Under the pieces are notes generated by a model. That model was not told the origin of the DNA. It saw only the letters and a list, made by a program, of their open reading frames with translations, and did no database searches. This document shows positions 11,530-23,230 of a stretch of 64,000 nt of DNA, piece by piece. The stretch is from the NCBI GenBank assembly GCA_905178155.1, contig CAJINV010000001.1:3029675-3093674 (forward strand), written 5' to 3'. This DNA is from Amoebophrya sp. A120 (Eukaryota > Sar > Dinophyceae > Syndiniales > Amoebophryaceae). A program made the translations under genes and the position numbers. Positions within the stretch are counted from its first letter, which is position 1. The number at the start of each line of letters is the position of its first letter.

Positions 11530-12305
11530 TTCAGTGGGTGGAAGCACCGGGAAATCGAGTTTGATTGAAGAACAAGTAGTCGTGCGTAAACAAATCAACA
11601 AACCGTGTACGACGTCCAGAAGAGCTTGTTGTCAATTTCTATTTCTAGTAGTGGGGCATAGCGAAGTTGCTTGCGTTGCAATGTAATTTTCACGTTTCCT
11701 CTGCTTGCTGCAAGAGGTGGAGCAAATGCGAAAAAAACTTTTTAAGTAGCTAAGTAGGTGAAGTCATGTTCAAATAACGGTAGAATTGAAGGTGGATGCT
11801 GGGTGTACAGGCGTGCAAAGTCAACGTCGAAGACTTCGGACCTTCTGGGAGCCGGCGGGATCCGATCACCTTCGGACGCATAAGCGATACCATGATCCGG
11901 TTCATCTTTTTCATTGTCTTCCTTCGTTCCAAATCCAGTCTGCAAAGTTGTAGCGAACTGGAACTGCTTCGTTGATCTTCGTTTTCATCATGCGCCCAAG
12001 ATGCAACGTAGGAGAGCAGATCTGCTTCTCTTGGGATCAGAAGTTTAAATCCATCCTAAAAAAATACTTGTCCACCCGAACACAAGAAAAATGCGATCTT
12101 GGAGCCTCTGACTTGGGGATGAAGACGTGTTCGCTTCATCTGTTGGCGTGGTACTTATCTCCTTGTGGTACCTCGCGATGCCCACATAGTCATAGAGCAG
12201 CAGGACACCCGCGGCCTGTAGTACTGCTTCGGAGTTCGAGTTCTTTCTCTTCGTATTTTCTTCAACCATATCCCATCTTGAGCAGTGATGCCCGATCTAT
12301 CACTA
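11530..12305. other. intergenic, no supportable gene
   Basis: This lies between the FAH-family gene and the start of the eEF3-like gene, so it is presumably the latter's promoter and 5' flank. In-frame codons precede the ATG at 11529 but begin only with TTG. An upstream first exon is possible but I cannot show one. Confidence 0.5.
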
Positions 12306-14693
12306 TCATACAGCATCATCATCCTGAAAGAGCTCCGCGTGGAAGTCGCACTTCAACTTGGTTGCCTTGTCGCTGCTTTCCGCGCCGTCCAGCAGCTGTA
12401 GCTCCAATTCCAAATGGTCGCCGTGCTCCACGCCAGCCACGCCCTCCGGCGTTCCCGTCATGATAACGTCGCCAGGCATCAAGGGAAAAACCTTGCTAAT
12501 GTGCGCAATCAAAAAGGGAACGTCGAAAAGTAGATCCTTCGTCGAGGTGGACTGTCGCACTTTTCCATTCACTTTCAGCTCCAATCCGAACTCTGCGTGA
12601 GGAAGGGCGCTCTTGCAGGAGGCTGTTTTATTCAGTTATGTCGAAATGTATTCTTACATATACATCCAAAACTCAGTAAAACCTGCGAACGCAGTGATGA
12701 AAAAGTATGCTTTTTTTTAGTATGAGATCAACTATAAACCATAAGCAAAGAGAAGTAGTGCAGATCCTAGTGTTCAAGGAGGATTAAGATAGGTCTCTGC
12801 TCATCTCCTCCTCCGCCGCGGTTCAATGTGATCAGCATGCGTCTTCGGGACTTGTCCGACATCAATGCGGGGCCATCCGCAATGATGTTTTAGCAAGCCG
12901 AGGCTCCTCATCCTCATAGGTACGCAATCGCTCCACCCCGTCACGCTTGGGAAGACACAGCCAGGGTGCGCACGATCTTGCTACGCGAAGAAAGCGGGCA
13001 CCCAAGAGACTGATTTTGTCTTCGACTCCATTAGCCTCTGCTATGTCTTGGCGGCTGTGTCACTGTACCTGTCTCCTTGTGCCCTGTCGCCCAAGCTGAC
13101 TAGCACAAAACAAAGCTTTTCGTTGAATAAAAAAAGGGGATTGGAAGGCATGATCATCAGCGAGGAACGACAGTGGCGGACATTTTTGGAAAGAGCAATC
13201 ATGACGAGTTAGGATCTCTCGTCAGCGTAGCTAGTCTTCTTTCTGCCCTCTTCAGAGACAAAATCTGACTAGAGGAGACGGAAATTATCTCTAGAGGTCG
13301 CGCGCAAGGCACCTGCAAATTGAAGACACGTGACTGCTTTTCAACAAATAATGCCCATGGTAGCGGAAATTTCGGGACTAGGGGTCATCCTCTGCTTTCT
13401 TATCAAAGTGCGACATCTATATCTTCCGAAGAGAAGGAGCATAGGATGTTTCTTCTCTTCACCTTTGATATTGAAATTCTCAAGGTTCGTCCGTCACTTT
13501 CCACCCCCTTGAAGCCCCTCACTACCAATTGCAAAGAAGAGGAAAAATCTTATGAAGTCAAAAAAATGCCAACGGCAGAGCCGGAATCCCCAACCTTCCG
13601 CCGATATAGCACCCACTATGAAGTACTTACAGAGGGATATACGAAACTGCTGCCCTTAGAAAGAAAATACAGAAAAGAGACCGCTATCGTATTCGGGGGG
13701 AAAAAATCGAAGCAGGGTGCTATTTTTTGATTGAGAAATGAATTGAGTCATCCAGGGGCATCCGGGGAGGTATTTTATCAATGCGTCGAGAAACTGCTAT
13801 ACCACATCCCTTCATTTGCCCCTGGATGTTAATATCTGTTGTGCTCAGTAGTTATTGTTGTCCTTAGCCAATCGAACCACGGGCGCTAACGCAGGTAACC
13901 ACGATACGCCAACATGAATCGACGAAATTTCATCATCCTCCTACAACTCTATCGAAATTGGAGATGGTATGCTTGAAACTAAAATGCGTTGTTTAGCTCA
14001 CGTTCAACGAGGACTACGAGGACGACGAGGTCTGTACTTATAGTTATAATGGTAAATATTTTTACCGGCAAGACTGCCACCCGCGGCGTCACTTCCATTT
14101 GGCAAACACTCCGCAGTCGTCAGGTAGTTTCTCGGTAGAGGCAGAAAGTGAGGCCTCCCCTTAGCCACGTCCCACGGGTGTCCGTTGTCCTTCGCGGCGG
14201 TCTGTGGGTCCCGGGCCGTCATGTCCAACCCCACTGTAAAACCCCGCACGTACTGCAGCGCGTCTTGCTCCCTCACGTTGTATGCCTGCTTGCCTATTAT
14301 CACGGCCAGTTCAATCTCGTGGTGCACGGGGCCGCAGCTCTTCGGGTACATGATCGGCGAATCGAACACGAGGGAGGTTCTTGGTTTCTGAAACAGGATC
14401 GGGTCGTGGCTCGGGCGCGACTGTCGCGTTCTCGAGATTGGGTTCGACCCCGTGTGCAAATGACTCGGGTCGGTTTTCTGCTTTTTCGCTTTCGGCAGAT
14501 CCTTCTCGTACTTTTCCCACATTTCGTCGATGTGCTTGCTGTAATTTTTCCCAACACCAATGATGGTCTGCAGACCTGAAAGGTACTCCGGGTAGTCCTT
14601 CACGAAGGGAAGAGGCGGCAGTACCCTGCTCGCGGCGCCGCGAGACAGTTTGCTCGCTGCTAGCATGTCTGGAGACGAGGGTGACGGGGGCAT
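12306..14693 (-). CDS. fumarylacetoacetate hydrolase (FAH) family enzyme, FAHD1-like
   Basis: Predicted FAH-fold metal-dependent enzyme of the acylpyruvase / oxaloacetate decarboxylase group. Exons 14693-14066 and 12622-12306 give 945 nt, 314 aa. Visible family motifs in order: IIGVGKNYSKH, FQKPRTSLV, HHEIELAVIIGK (metal-ligand Glu pair), the DMTARD core, WDVAKG, then ELKVNGKVRQ, MPGDVIMTGTPEGV and a short acidic tail. A roughly 30-residue Lys/Arg/Ser-rich insert follows GKNYSKHIDEM, where most relatives are short, and could be lineage-specific. The single intron (12623-14065) is GT-AG and, at 1443 nt, by far the longest here. Start: a TTG precedes the first ATG at 14693, and the Ala/Ser/Arg-containing N-terminus could be a mitochondrial presequence (inference). 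Confidence 0.85.
12623..14065 (-). other. 1443-nt intron of the FAH-family gene
   Basis: GT-AG intron (GTAAAAATATT...AAACAG) with phase 1 on both sides. It contains an exact 12-bp inverted repeat, CATCCAGGGGCA at 13749-13760 against TGCCCCTGGATG at 13817-13828. I found no coding exon and no TA-ended element inside it. Confidence 0.7.
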
Positions 14694-15438
14694 CAACGAA
14701 CAGGTGGAACAAGGGCATGCAGGTTATTTCAATAGGTGTTGTGAGCAGCTTGTTGTCCTCTCACTCTACAAACTTGACTCTGCTGCAAGTGCAACCAAAA
14801 AAGATGTTGACAATCCCACAGCGGAAGTATGGAAGAAGATGTTCACGTATCGCTAAGGCAAAGTTCGAAGGCTGAAAATGCCAGAACTAAGAAGTGCTTC
14901 TTCATGAAGACAGAAGACTGATGATGCTTGTGCAGGATTATGTACAGCATGTTGATGACCATGTACCGAGGAGAACCAGACCGACTTTGCAAGTCGCTCT
15001 CGTAACGGCCTACTACACTCAGCATCCACCAGTATGGTCGTGCAGAGAACTAAGCGAGGCTCATTTGCAAGACCTGGAGAAACATGCGATCATCCACAGA
15101 CTGGATCCTTTCATCCACAAGCACAACCGTTGATATTTGCATTCATTTCGCCAATTTGGATTTTCTTCAAATGAAATAGTAGCAGACAGCTGCGAGCTGA
15201 GCTTGTACATTTGTGCAGAAAAATTGCAATGCGAGTTTCATTTTTGTCTTCGGATTCTTTCTACAGGACCCACGGAGACAGAAGTAGGTTACTAGTATCT
15301 ACGTATGGGTCGCTCTTGTGTACACTACCTCGAAAAAGCAAAACAGATTCATTCGCAGGCCTGTTCACAGACTGTATTCTCGAACAAAACTGAAAGTGAA
15401 ACATATCAAAACGGCACCTGCACAGCATTCTCCTACTG
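14694..15438. other. intergenic, nothing recognised
   Basis: A 745-bp gap between two minus-strand genes. Short ORFs on both strands have no domain and no composition distinct from background. Confidence 0.5.
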
Positions 15439-18081
15439 TCACAGCCCGTCGCCTTCTTCCGCGGCCAACTCCGCAAGTCTCCTCTTCCCGCGCTCCTCCT
15501 CCCGCCCGGACATTCGATACGCCCAGACCTTTTTTAGCAATCTTTCCAGTCTCGCCTTCACTGCTGGGTCGGTGCTGTACGGATGCCGTGGTAGGAGCCT
15601 CCACAGAGCCTCTGCGATGGAATCTAGCACTGAATCGGAACAGTAACCGATCAATTCCAACACACGCAACCGCACTTCGGACTCAACAGCTCGTACGAGA
15701 ATTAGCTCGAGCAAAGCAACGTGACCGTCGACCAGCTGTTGAATTTCATCGGATGGTGCACTAACCTCTCCGAAAGAAGAGATATCCCCGTCCGCGTCTT
15801 GATCTGGAAGACAAGGCGGAGTCTGATGTTCCGCTGCAACTGGGGAACAAGAAGATGCGGCTGTTGAGACTGATGCCATCGACGAAGGCGAAAATGTTGT
15901 GCACGAGGAAGTGCCGGCAGTAGCACCACAGGCTGTTAGTTGATCCTTGACCCCATGTTCATACACTGACACAGAAACTGAAAGAAGCCAGAATTGCACC
16001 CACGCCAGGTCATTCTCGTGCTTCGCAAGTTCCTTCTTCCATCTCACATGCAGCCGCGTGATCGAATCAAGCTGCCTCGGTGACGTAGATGTGGTGGCTG
16101 TTGATGTACTAGCGCCATCACCTATTTCACCAGAAGAGACTGATGGTTGCTGTGAAATAAGTGGCACACTAAGCCGCGAAGATGGAGTTCCACCTGGCAC
16201 CTGTTCTTCAACTCCTACTTTATCTCCGCCTAGTAGCTGCGGGATGCTTTGGTCAAGAAGATTCGTCAACGCACGCACATGCTGCCTCGTGAAGCCAAAA
16301 GTATCGGCGTAGAACCACTCCGGGCCGCAGCCGTAGCAGATGTTGTAGATGATCCGCCACAGGAGTTGCCTCTCGTGCTGAAGCTGATCATTTGCATTTG
16401 CCTCATCTTCCTCGCGGTTTTGCAGTTCTTGTGCCATCATCTCGTCCTCAACATCCCGCGCTTGCCGCGGCAGCTCCTCGTTGTCGGCTGGAATCATGTC
16501 TGTGTCGACGTCTTCAAGAACAACATGATCTTGCTCTTCAACCACCATGTCGGAGTCCTCTGCAGCGGTCCCAGTTCTAGACGTGGAGGCAAGTTCGATC
16601 CCAAGTTTTACAACGCTGTCCCGAATGAACCCCGCAAGTTCTCTCGCGAAACGCCGGTCGACACAGAAATTGCACGCTGCGGTCGAGAAGTTCGGCTGAG
16701 AGCCGTAAAACGGCACGCGCAAAAAGGCATCGCTGGAACGCGGAGGTGGGTGAACGGCCTCTTGTCCGAAGAGGCCCCGGTCACTTTTTCTCTTGCGCAG
16801 GAACGTCCCGTGATCGTTCCATCCAGGGTTGGTTGCAGCTGGTGGTGCTGCTGGTGCTGGTGGCGGTGGGTGCATAAGAACTTCATGATGATCTTCAGGA
16901 GCATGATCGTTGCCCTTATTTTTCTTGGGATTTGATGCCACGCTCCCATCTGGATTTCTCGGTTGTTCGCTTACTACGCACTGTCTTCTCCGACTCAGCA
17001 GCGCGCTTTCCTTCTCGTGCCCGAGCGAATTTTTCCAGCACAAACATGTCGTCTTTGGAGGACCGTGCGTAGTGTCCCTCGTCCCAGCACCTCCTTGGCA
17101 GCTAGTCCCTGATGAACTTCCAGAATTCGTTCTACGCGCAATGCGGTCCGCTGGAAGGACAAAATTTAGGCGCAAAATGGTCATCAACAAACTCGCCCTA
17201 CACGTGTGCGCGCAGCCAGAGTGATCCGCACACGACGACCGAATGGTGTGGAGGACGTTCCGCCCCCATTTTTCCTGCACGCGCGTGGCGTCAGCGTCCA
17301 CCACACTTTGCCTTGCAGCGGTGCGCGGGGAAGCAGATGAACTCGAAGATTCCGCTCTGGTGGCCGTCGGAAGCGGGATCGATGCACAGACTGGACGAGA
17401 GGCTATGCACCCGACGACCGGGCGGCATTTGTTCGCAGTGGAGGTTCTGTTGCAGGCACCTAATCCCTCAATAATCTCCCCTGCACTGAACCGGCGCAGT
17501 AGCGGTAGAATGTGGGTGCAGCTGAACGTTAGTGGCGACCGCTGCAATTCGTGACTGAGTGTTTTCAGCAACAATTTGCGTCCGGGTCTGTTTACGTCCA
17601 AAAAGTCCGCGTCCGGGCGAAATCGGTCCTGCCAGAGTTTCACCGCCTGCACAAAGTCCTGCCACGAGCGAGCCCCTTTCAGCTGTTTCTCCACATTTGC
17701 CCGAAAACTTCCCGGAAGATCGCTGTGCAACACCTGGTGGTGCAAAGCCGCCGTTGCGGTCGAGCCAGAGGCTAATTTCAGAAAGTCCCCAGTGCCAGCA
17801 GCTCGCGCAACGTTGTTGGAAAGGATCTCGGATGGGAGGAGAGAGAGAAGATTCACACAAAAACTTGCAGATGGTTCATTAGTGACGACTTCATTTGGAT
17901 CTAGTTGCTGCAGGAGCTCCTCGCCAGTCGACCAGTCTTCTTCCATCTCAATCGCCTTCGCGGCTCGTTCAGGCGTTGCAACCATACTGCTGAAAAGAGT
18001 GGGTAATGAAGTGAAGAGCAGGAGCCGAAGGAGGCATGATTGCCAACACGCCCCAATCCAAAAAGGCAAAACAAAACGCAT
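15439..18081 (-). CDS. large secreted protein, unknown function, intronless
   Basis: A single 2643-nt exon encoding 880 aa. The frame is open upstream, but I chose the ATG at 18081 because it begins a signal peptide (MRFVLPFWIGACWQSCLLRL then a Leu/Phe/Thr-rich core). The N-terminal third contains helical, charged sequence. A central Cys-rich region (CTHILPLLRR, CADHSGCAHTCRASL) could be disulfide-rich. Then come a His/Pro-rich linker, an acidic Asp/Glu-rich stretch (about VEEQDHVVLEDVDTDM) and a C-terminal helical, Arg-rich segment. No catalytic motif seen. Its lack of introns contrasts with its neighbours and matches the other large secreted gene at 37068-41012. Confidence 0.75.
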   Translation of the reverse strand: MRFVLPFWIGACWQSCLLRLLLFTSLPTLFSSMVATPERAAKAIEMEEDWSTGEELLQQLDPNEVVTNEPSASFCVNLLSLLPSEILSNNVARAAGTGDFLKLASGSTATAALHHQVLHSDLPGSFRANVEKQLKGARSWQDFVQAVKLWQDRFRPDADFLDVNRPGRKLLLKTLSHELQRSPLTFSCTHILPLLRRFSAGEIIEGLGACNRTSTANKCRPVVGCIASRPVCASIPLPTATRAESSSSSASPRTAARQSVVDADATRVQEKWGRNVLHTIRSSCADHSGCAHTCRASLLMTILRLNFVLPADRIARRTNSGSSSGTSCQGGAGTRDTTHGPPKTTCLCWKNSLGHEKESALLSRRRQCVVSEQPRNPDGSVASNPKKNKGNDHAPEDHHEVLMHPPPPAPAAPPAATNPGWNDHGTFLRKRKSDRGLFGQEAVHPPPRSSDAFLRVPFYGSQPNFSTAACNFCVDRRFARELAGFIRDSVVKLGIELASTSRTGTAAEDSDMVVEEQDHVVLEDVDTDMIPADNEELPRQARDVEDEMMAQELQNREEDEANANDQLQHERQLLWRIIYNICYGCGPEWFYADTFGFTRQHVRALTNLLDQSIPQLLGGDKVGVEEQVPGGTPSSRLSVPLISQQPSVSSGEIGDGASTSTATTSTSPRQLDSITRLHVRWKKELAKHENDLAWVQFWLLSVSVSVYEHGVKDQLTACGATAGTSSCTTFSPSSMASVSTAASSCSPVAAEHQTPPCLPDQDADGDISSFGEVSAPSDEIQQLVDGHVALLELILVRAVESEVRLRVLELIGYCSDSVLDSIAEALWRLLPRHPYSTDPAVKARLERLLKKVWAYRMSGREEERGKRRLAELAAEEGDGL

Positions 18082-18693
18082 TTTTTTCTGAAACACTAAA
18101 TGCGAGAATCTGACAAAAAGATAGAAGTTGAAGTTCTTGCAATAAACTCCTATCTCGTTTATTTTGTGTAATGGATTGCTGACTGTGACTGCACAAGCGT
18201 GCCTGTCTTCTGTTTCAGCGATGCATGTTGTGCAGTTCCATGATCTTGTAGTTTTGAAAACTACATTTTCATTTTCTGCTGGACCTTCATTCTGAGTACC
18301 ACCTCCGATTATTCCATGAGTGCTTGTGCTGTCACCGCTGATCGTAAAACAGAACAAAAAACGCAAACTTGGGGCGCCCACAACACATGTAGTACGGGTT
18401 GATGTAATCGCTTTCTTTTATTTTGCTTTGTCCGCTTCATTCGCGGTGTATATTCCGTTTTTCATGGATGATGGTCGTCTGAATAAAAAAATGAGTTGTT
18501 TCGTGTCGCTTGGGTTGGTGTCACAAACGTCGCGCTTTTTATGCAGTCAGAAAGAGAAATAACTGTGGCATCGTCATCGCTGAGTCCGCGTAGCAGACAA
18601 GATCATGAGACCAGCGTGGAACCAAAAGTCCGCCCAGCAAACAGGGACAGCGGCTAGTCGGTGAGACCACAAGAACTACGAGCATCATCACCT
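18082..18693. other. intergenic, nothing recognised
   Basis: Between the FG-nucleoporin and the secreted protein. AT-rich with short ORFs only; presumably the 5' flank of the downstream gene. Confidence 0.5.
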
Positions 18694-21600
18694 TCACCGC
18701 CTCCCTCGATCGTTCCCCATCAAGCCTCCCTGGCGCGCGAACCCGGTGCCGTGGAGAATGTGGCGGTTGGCTGCTTTGAGGTTCACTTTCGGGCGGTTCC
18801 TCCCCTCGTCCTTGATGATCTCTGCTGCGGGAACAGGTGGCACCCAGCTCCGGCCGTTCACTGGGTCACAGACCGCGCAGTGCAGCACGTCTTCTGAAGG
18901 CACGGGTCGTGTGCACTGCTGGCACCGCCACCGTTTCTGCGCGCCCTGGGCCTTGGCGGTGAACCGGGGGTCGTACTGCTGTTTCTGTGGGAGCTGCGAG
19001 GACGCTGCGGTGTTCACCCCCGCCGCCTCGGGGCCGCGGTGCGCAATCCGGTCCTTTTCTCTCCCGGTCTTCAGTTTCAGCTTGTGCTTGCCGCTTTCTC
19101 GCTGATTGTGATTGTTGTTGTACTGGTCGTAATTATTGTTCTTTCCACCTGTTTGTTGGTCCTGCCTCCAGCTCGACGCTTGTTGCGGAGCAGCAGCAGG
19201 TTGTTGTCCCTCGATGTGCGTTCCAGCGCTGGGGGTCCAGACTATGTTGCGTCCCTTCGGATTGTGCATCTTCCCTGCGCTGCCCTTGCCACCTCCAGCG
19301 GGGTAGATGGAGGAACTTTGACCTTGTCCTTTCTGCGAAGAGAATTTGCCTTGCTGGTGCTGGTGGTCCTTGGACGACGCCGAATTTGCCGCGGGATTGT
19401 TGTTAGTAGCCATGCCCGGTGTCCAGGACTTATTCCCGCCCTTGTGCTGGTTCTTACTGTTACCTCCCTGGCTGTTTTTGTCCCACCAGTTTGTTTGATT
19501 CTTACCTCCGCCTTTAACTTTATTTCCGGCATTCTTGTTCCACGAGCTGCTACTGCTGGTGTTTTTTCCAGCACCGCCGGCGGCATTCTGATTCCACGGC
19601 TCGTCCTGTTTCCAGATTTTTTTCACCTCTCGTTTCAGTTCCTTCTCCACCTTTTTCTTCCGCTCTTCCCGCCAGTCGGCCCACTCTTTTTCCGTCCACT
19701 GGTCTTCCCACGCGCCTTCTTCCTGCTCTTGGTCACCCTGCTTTTGATTTTCGCTGGTCCGATTGTCGCTCCTGTTCCAAGCTGCGCTCGAAGATGAACT
19801 CGCTCCAGTTCCTACCTTGTTCGAAGCTGCATTTGCCGTGAGTGTCACTTTGTTTGCGTTCGCTGCCGCGACAGCCGACGCCGACAAGAGCGGTTTTTGC
19901 GCTAGGTTCTGGCTTTCACCAGTTTTTATCTCATACTGCAGGGGCTGCCTCAAGGTCCGCTGCTGCTCGAATAGCCGCTTTTCTTCTCGGATCTTGTCCA
20001 CCTCTGTCCGCATCGTCGCGTGGGTCTCTTTCCACTCTTCCTCTGCAAGGACCTTGTCCAAAACGACCCGCTTAAACACCTCCTGGTCAAAGGCCGCTAG
20101 TCGATACGCCTTCAGCCAGTAGTTGCTTGCCTGCATGCTGCTCTGGATTTCCGGTTGCGACCAGGTCAGCGCGCGGTGGCGCCAGTAGTCGGCACTGGTG
20201 CCGAAAATCTGCTTTTGGTCCTTCCCTGCCGGCCCAAACACCGGGTCGCTTGCAGCATCCCGTCGCGCCGGCGGTTGGTAGACGCGCAGCTGCCCCGCAG
20301 TCTGCGGCGACACCTTTAGACTCTGCGCCAGCGCGTTCGGCGTGCCCGGCTTGGCAGCCTCGGGACCCGGTGTGGACAGCCAGTACACCCCCTGCTTGCA
20401 CCACCGGTCCGCCGCGTGGGAAAAGCCGGTGCCGAATTGCGGCCGGAAACCGAACGACTCGGGAAGTTGCGTGTTGCGCCGGATGGTCACGTACCTGTAG
20501 AAGATTTTTGCGATTGATGTGTTTTCTCATTCGTTTTCCTTTTCCTGCTTGTAGTTCTGTTCACGTTTTTTAATCTTGGGAATTTTCGAAGTAGACGTGC
20601 TGTACGTATGTAAGTATGCAAGTATAGAACTGAACCAGTAGCAGGTAGTACAAGTACCTTGTGGTTGTTCCTCCTCGTGCTTCTGCGGGCCAAATATCGG
20701 CCGTTTCTGGGAAGTACACATTGTCCTGCGTGGGCTCGACAAAGGCGCAAACGTTGCTCTGACCACCGGTGGCGTCGGCTCCTCGGGGTGTGTGTGAGAT
20801 GTCCATCATGTCCTCATCGGCACTGCTACTGCTCGTAAAATTCTGGTTCTCTGGTTGCGCCATGTCCGGTTGGCCGAAGATCGGTGGCGGCATCGTGGTG
20901 GAGAACCCAATTTCGTGTTCTTGGTCGCCGTGCTGGGGTGGAAAAACGGTTCCTCCTGCTTCGCCCGTCGTGTTCTGTCCGCTTTCGCCTCCTGCGGCGC
21001 CGAATACTTCCTGTGTTTCGTTTCCTCCGCTCACTCCGGTCAGGAAGCTGGCGAGCCCGTCCCCCGTCCCCGTGGGGGCGGATGAAGAAGAAGCGGCGAA
21101 CATTCCGGGGCCGGAAGCGATCAGCGGCGCTTTCGCCCTCTCCGCAAAGTACTCTTCGTTCCTCGCTTGAAGGTCTGCGGCGGAGGCTCCCCGCAAATCC
21201 GCGTCCTCGTTCTTCTTCTTCTTTTGCTTTTTCTGCTTTTTGTTGTTGTCCCGGGCTGCGGACCGCGATCGGGATATAGAAGTTGCAGGAGGAGGAGCGC
21301 TATCTGTTCTTGCAGCCGCTGCTGCAGAAGTTGTAGTTCCGACGTGTTTTGAAGGTGACTTTGCTGAAGCAGCTGGCGTCGATGCAGCCGCCGGCACCGT
21401 GCTGGTGCCAAAGATGCTGCTAAAACTACCAGCTGCTGCGGATGAACTATCACCTCCTGGTTGCGCACTGCCAAAGATACTGGCTACGCTAGCGATAGGT
21501 TTGCTCAGATCGACAGAACTACCTGTGGCGGCCTTGGCGGCTTTGTCTTCCGTCTTAGCCGCACTAGACGCGTTGTCGGTTGTCGTAGTGCCAAAGACGC

Positions 21601-23230
21601 TGGTCGTGGCGCCCCCAAATATTGACGTGGACGAAGACGCGCCTCCAAGATTTCCAAATATTGACCCAGTCCCAGAACCTGCTCCCGCAGCCGGAATAGT
21701 CGATGCGGCGGGCGCGGGTCCTGTTGAAAAAATGTTGGAGGTCGTCCCAGCATCTCCCCCAGGAGTCGCTCCGCCTGCGGCAAATATTGAGGTAGTAGAG
21801 GGTCCGCCAAAGGCGAGAGCAGCTGCTGCATTTCCACTGATGTCTCCCGATTGTGGTGGGGCTCCTTCCTGCTCTGGATCATGAAATTGTTGCTCTACTA
21901 CCCCAGGCTCTGGCTCATCGTTACTTTCGTCTTCTACCTCCGAACTTTCTTCTTCCGAAAGATCCTGCAGAAAACGCTGGCGATGCTGCTCCACGAGTCG
22001 CTGCGGAAGCGGAGCAACAGAGGCATTTTCTGCTTGTTCGCTGTTAAAACCTCCCGAAGCAGGCCTCGTGTCTCGTGGTGGTGACAGCGATTCTTTCCTG
22101 TGTAATTCTTGTGGCTGAACTTGAAATCGTTCTTCCCCTACTTGATTTTCTAACGGCAATACAGGCGGCGCGTCGGTCAAGGCGCGTCCAAAAGAACCTC
22201 CTGAAGCTATCGCAACATTATCGACGAGCGGAACCTCCACAATTACGTCCGCCCAATCCGGGTCGTAAACCTGCTTTTGGATGATTCGGGCCGTCAAGTC
22301 GCGTTCAGGGTGGTTGTGGTCGTGGCTTGGCCTCCTTTTCAGGCGTTTCGCTGCTTTTTCGAAGTAGATTTGATCCGGATCGTCACGGTAGATACCTCTA
22401 CTACTGCCTGAGGTAGTTGCGTGTTGATGTGGCAGCAGATTTTTTGCAATCGCCGCAGTTGTTGCAGTCCGCCCAGGTACAACGGAAGTCGGGCCCAGCA
22501 AGTCTGGCTCAAGATCCGTCCGGTTCACAAAAACGGAGCCGCGCTTGTTGCTGTTGCTACTTCCACGTGGTTCTTGCGAGAATGGTTTACTTCTGCTGTT
22601 GGGATCTATTGCGTTCCTCGCCATGAGATTTGAGCGCTGGGAAGACGCTGTGGGAAGGAAAGGGAAAGCCGGCCGGGAAATAAACCCACACCGTTGGTTG
22701 TCCCTCGCTTGTTCTGCTGCCTCGATCTCGCTCTGCACGGCCGGACTCGCCGCGTGACTGCTGCAGAGGGACGAAGAGGAATGATGCAGCATGGCTCCTG
22801 GTAGTCGTTCTTGCTGCGAAGGGAGGACTTGGACTTCTGCAAGATGACCGTGTGGAGGTCGTCCTCCGCCTCCTCCACGCCCTTCGCCAACATTTCTGCT
22901 AGCTCTAGTTGCATGATCCACAACTGAGTGCAGCTGTGCGCGCCTTGTCCTGGACAGTGCATTGCTGGTCGCTGGTCCACCTTCTTGACGTATTATAGGA
23001 GCTCGAGATAAATTCTGGTCATTCACCTCCTCCTGGTCCTGCAGCTGCCCGACGACGCGACGCAACTTTGCAGGTCGTGAAGATGAGCTCGCAGTAGGTG
23101 CAGTCGCTTGCTGCCGCTCTTGGTGCGCTTGTCTTCGGTCTTGCTGGTGCTGTCGCGCCTGTTGCTGTTCTTGCGCATCGCCATCGCCGGCGACGGCGTT
23201 GCGAAAATAATTCGTCAAGGCTCTGAGCAT
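18694..23230 (-). CDS. FG-repeat nucleoporin with RanBP2-type zinc finger
   Basis: Predicted nuclear-pore protein of the transport channel. Exons 23230-20658 and 20494-18694, split by a GT-AG intron (20495-20657) that joins the two frames as ...GGTTTRYVTIRRNT; 4374 nt, 1457 aa. The N-terminus MLRALTNYFRNAVAG could form an amphipathic membrane-binding helix, as in Nup1/Nup60/Nup153 (inference). The middle carries many SIFG/IFG repeats in Ser/Ala/Thr/Gly-rich sequence (FGGPSTTSIFAAGG, SIFGNLGG, SVFGTTTT, SIFGSAQPGG). After a helical segment and an Asn/Gln/Lys/Gly-rich stretch, the C-terminus has one zinc finger, W-R-C-Q-Q-C-x12-C-A-V-C, of RanBP2 type though lacking the usual Asn. FG repeats plus such a finger recall Nup153/Nup358, but orthology is not established. 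The start is an ATG. Confidence 0.75.

Noticed and set aside
20490-20570. Separate start for a zinc-finger gene downstream of the nucleoporin
   Set aside because: The apparent start is GTG directly after a splice acceptor, and the GT-AG intron 20495-20657 fuses the two frames exactly.
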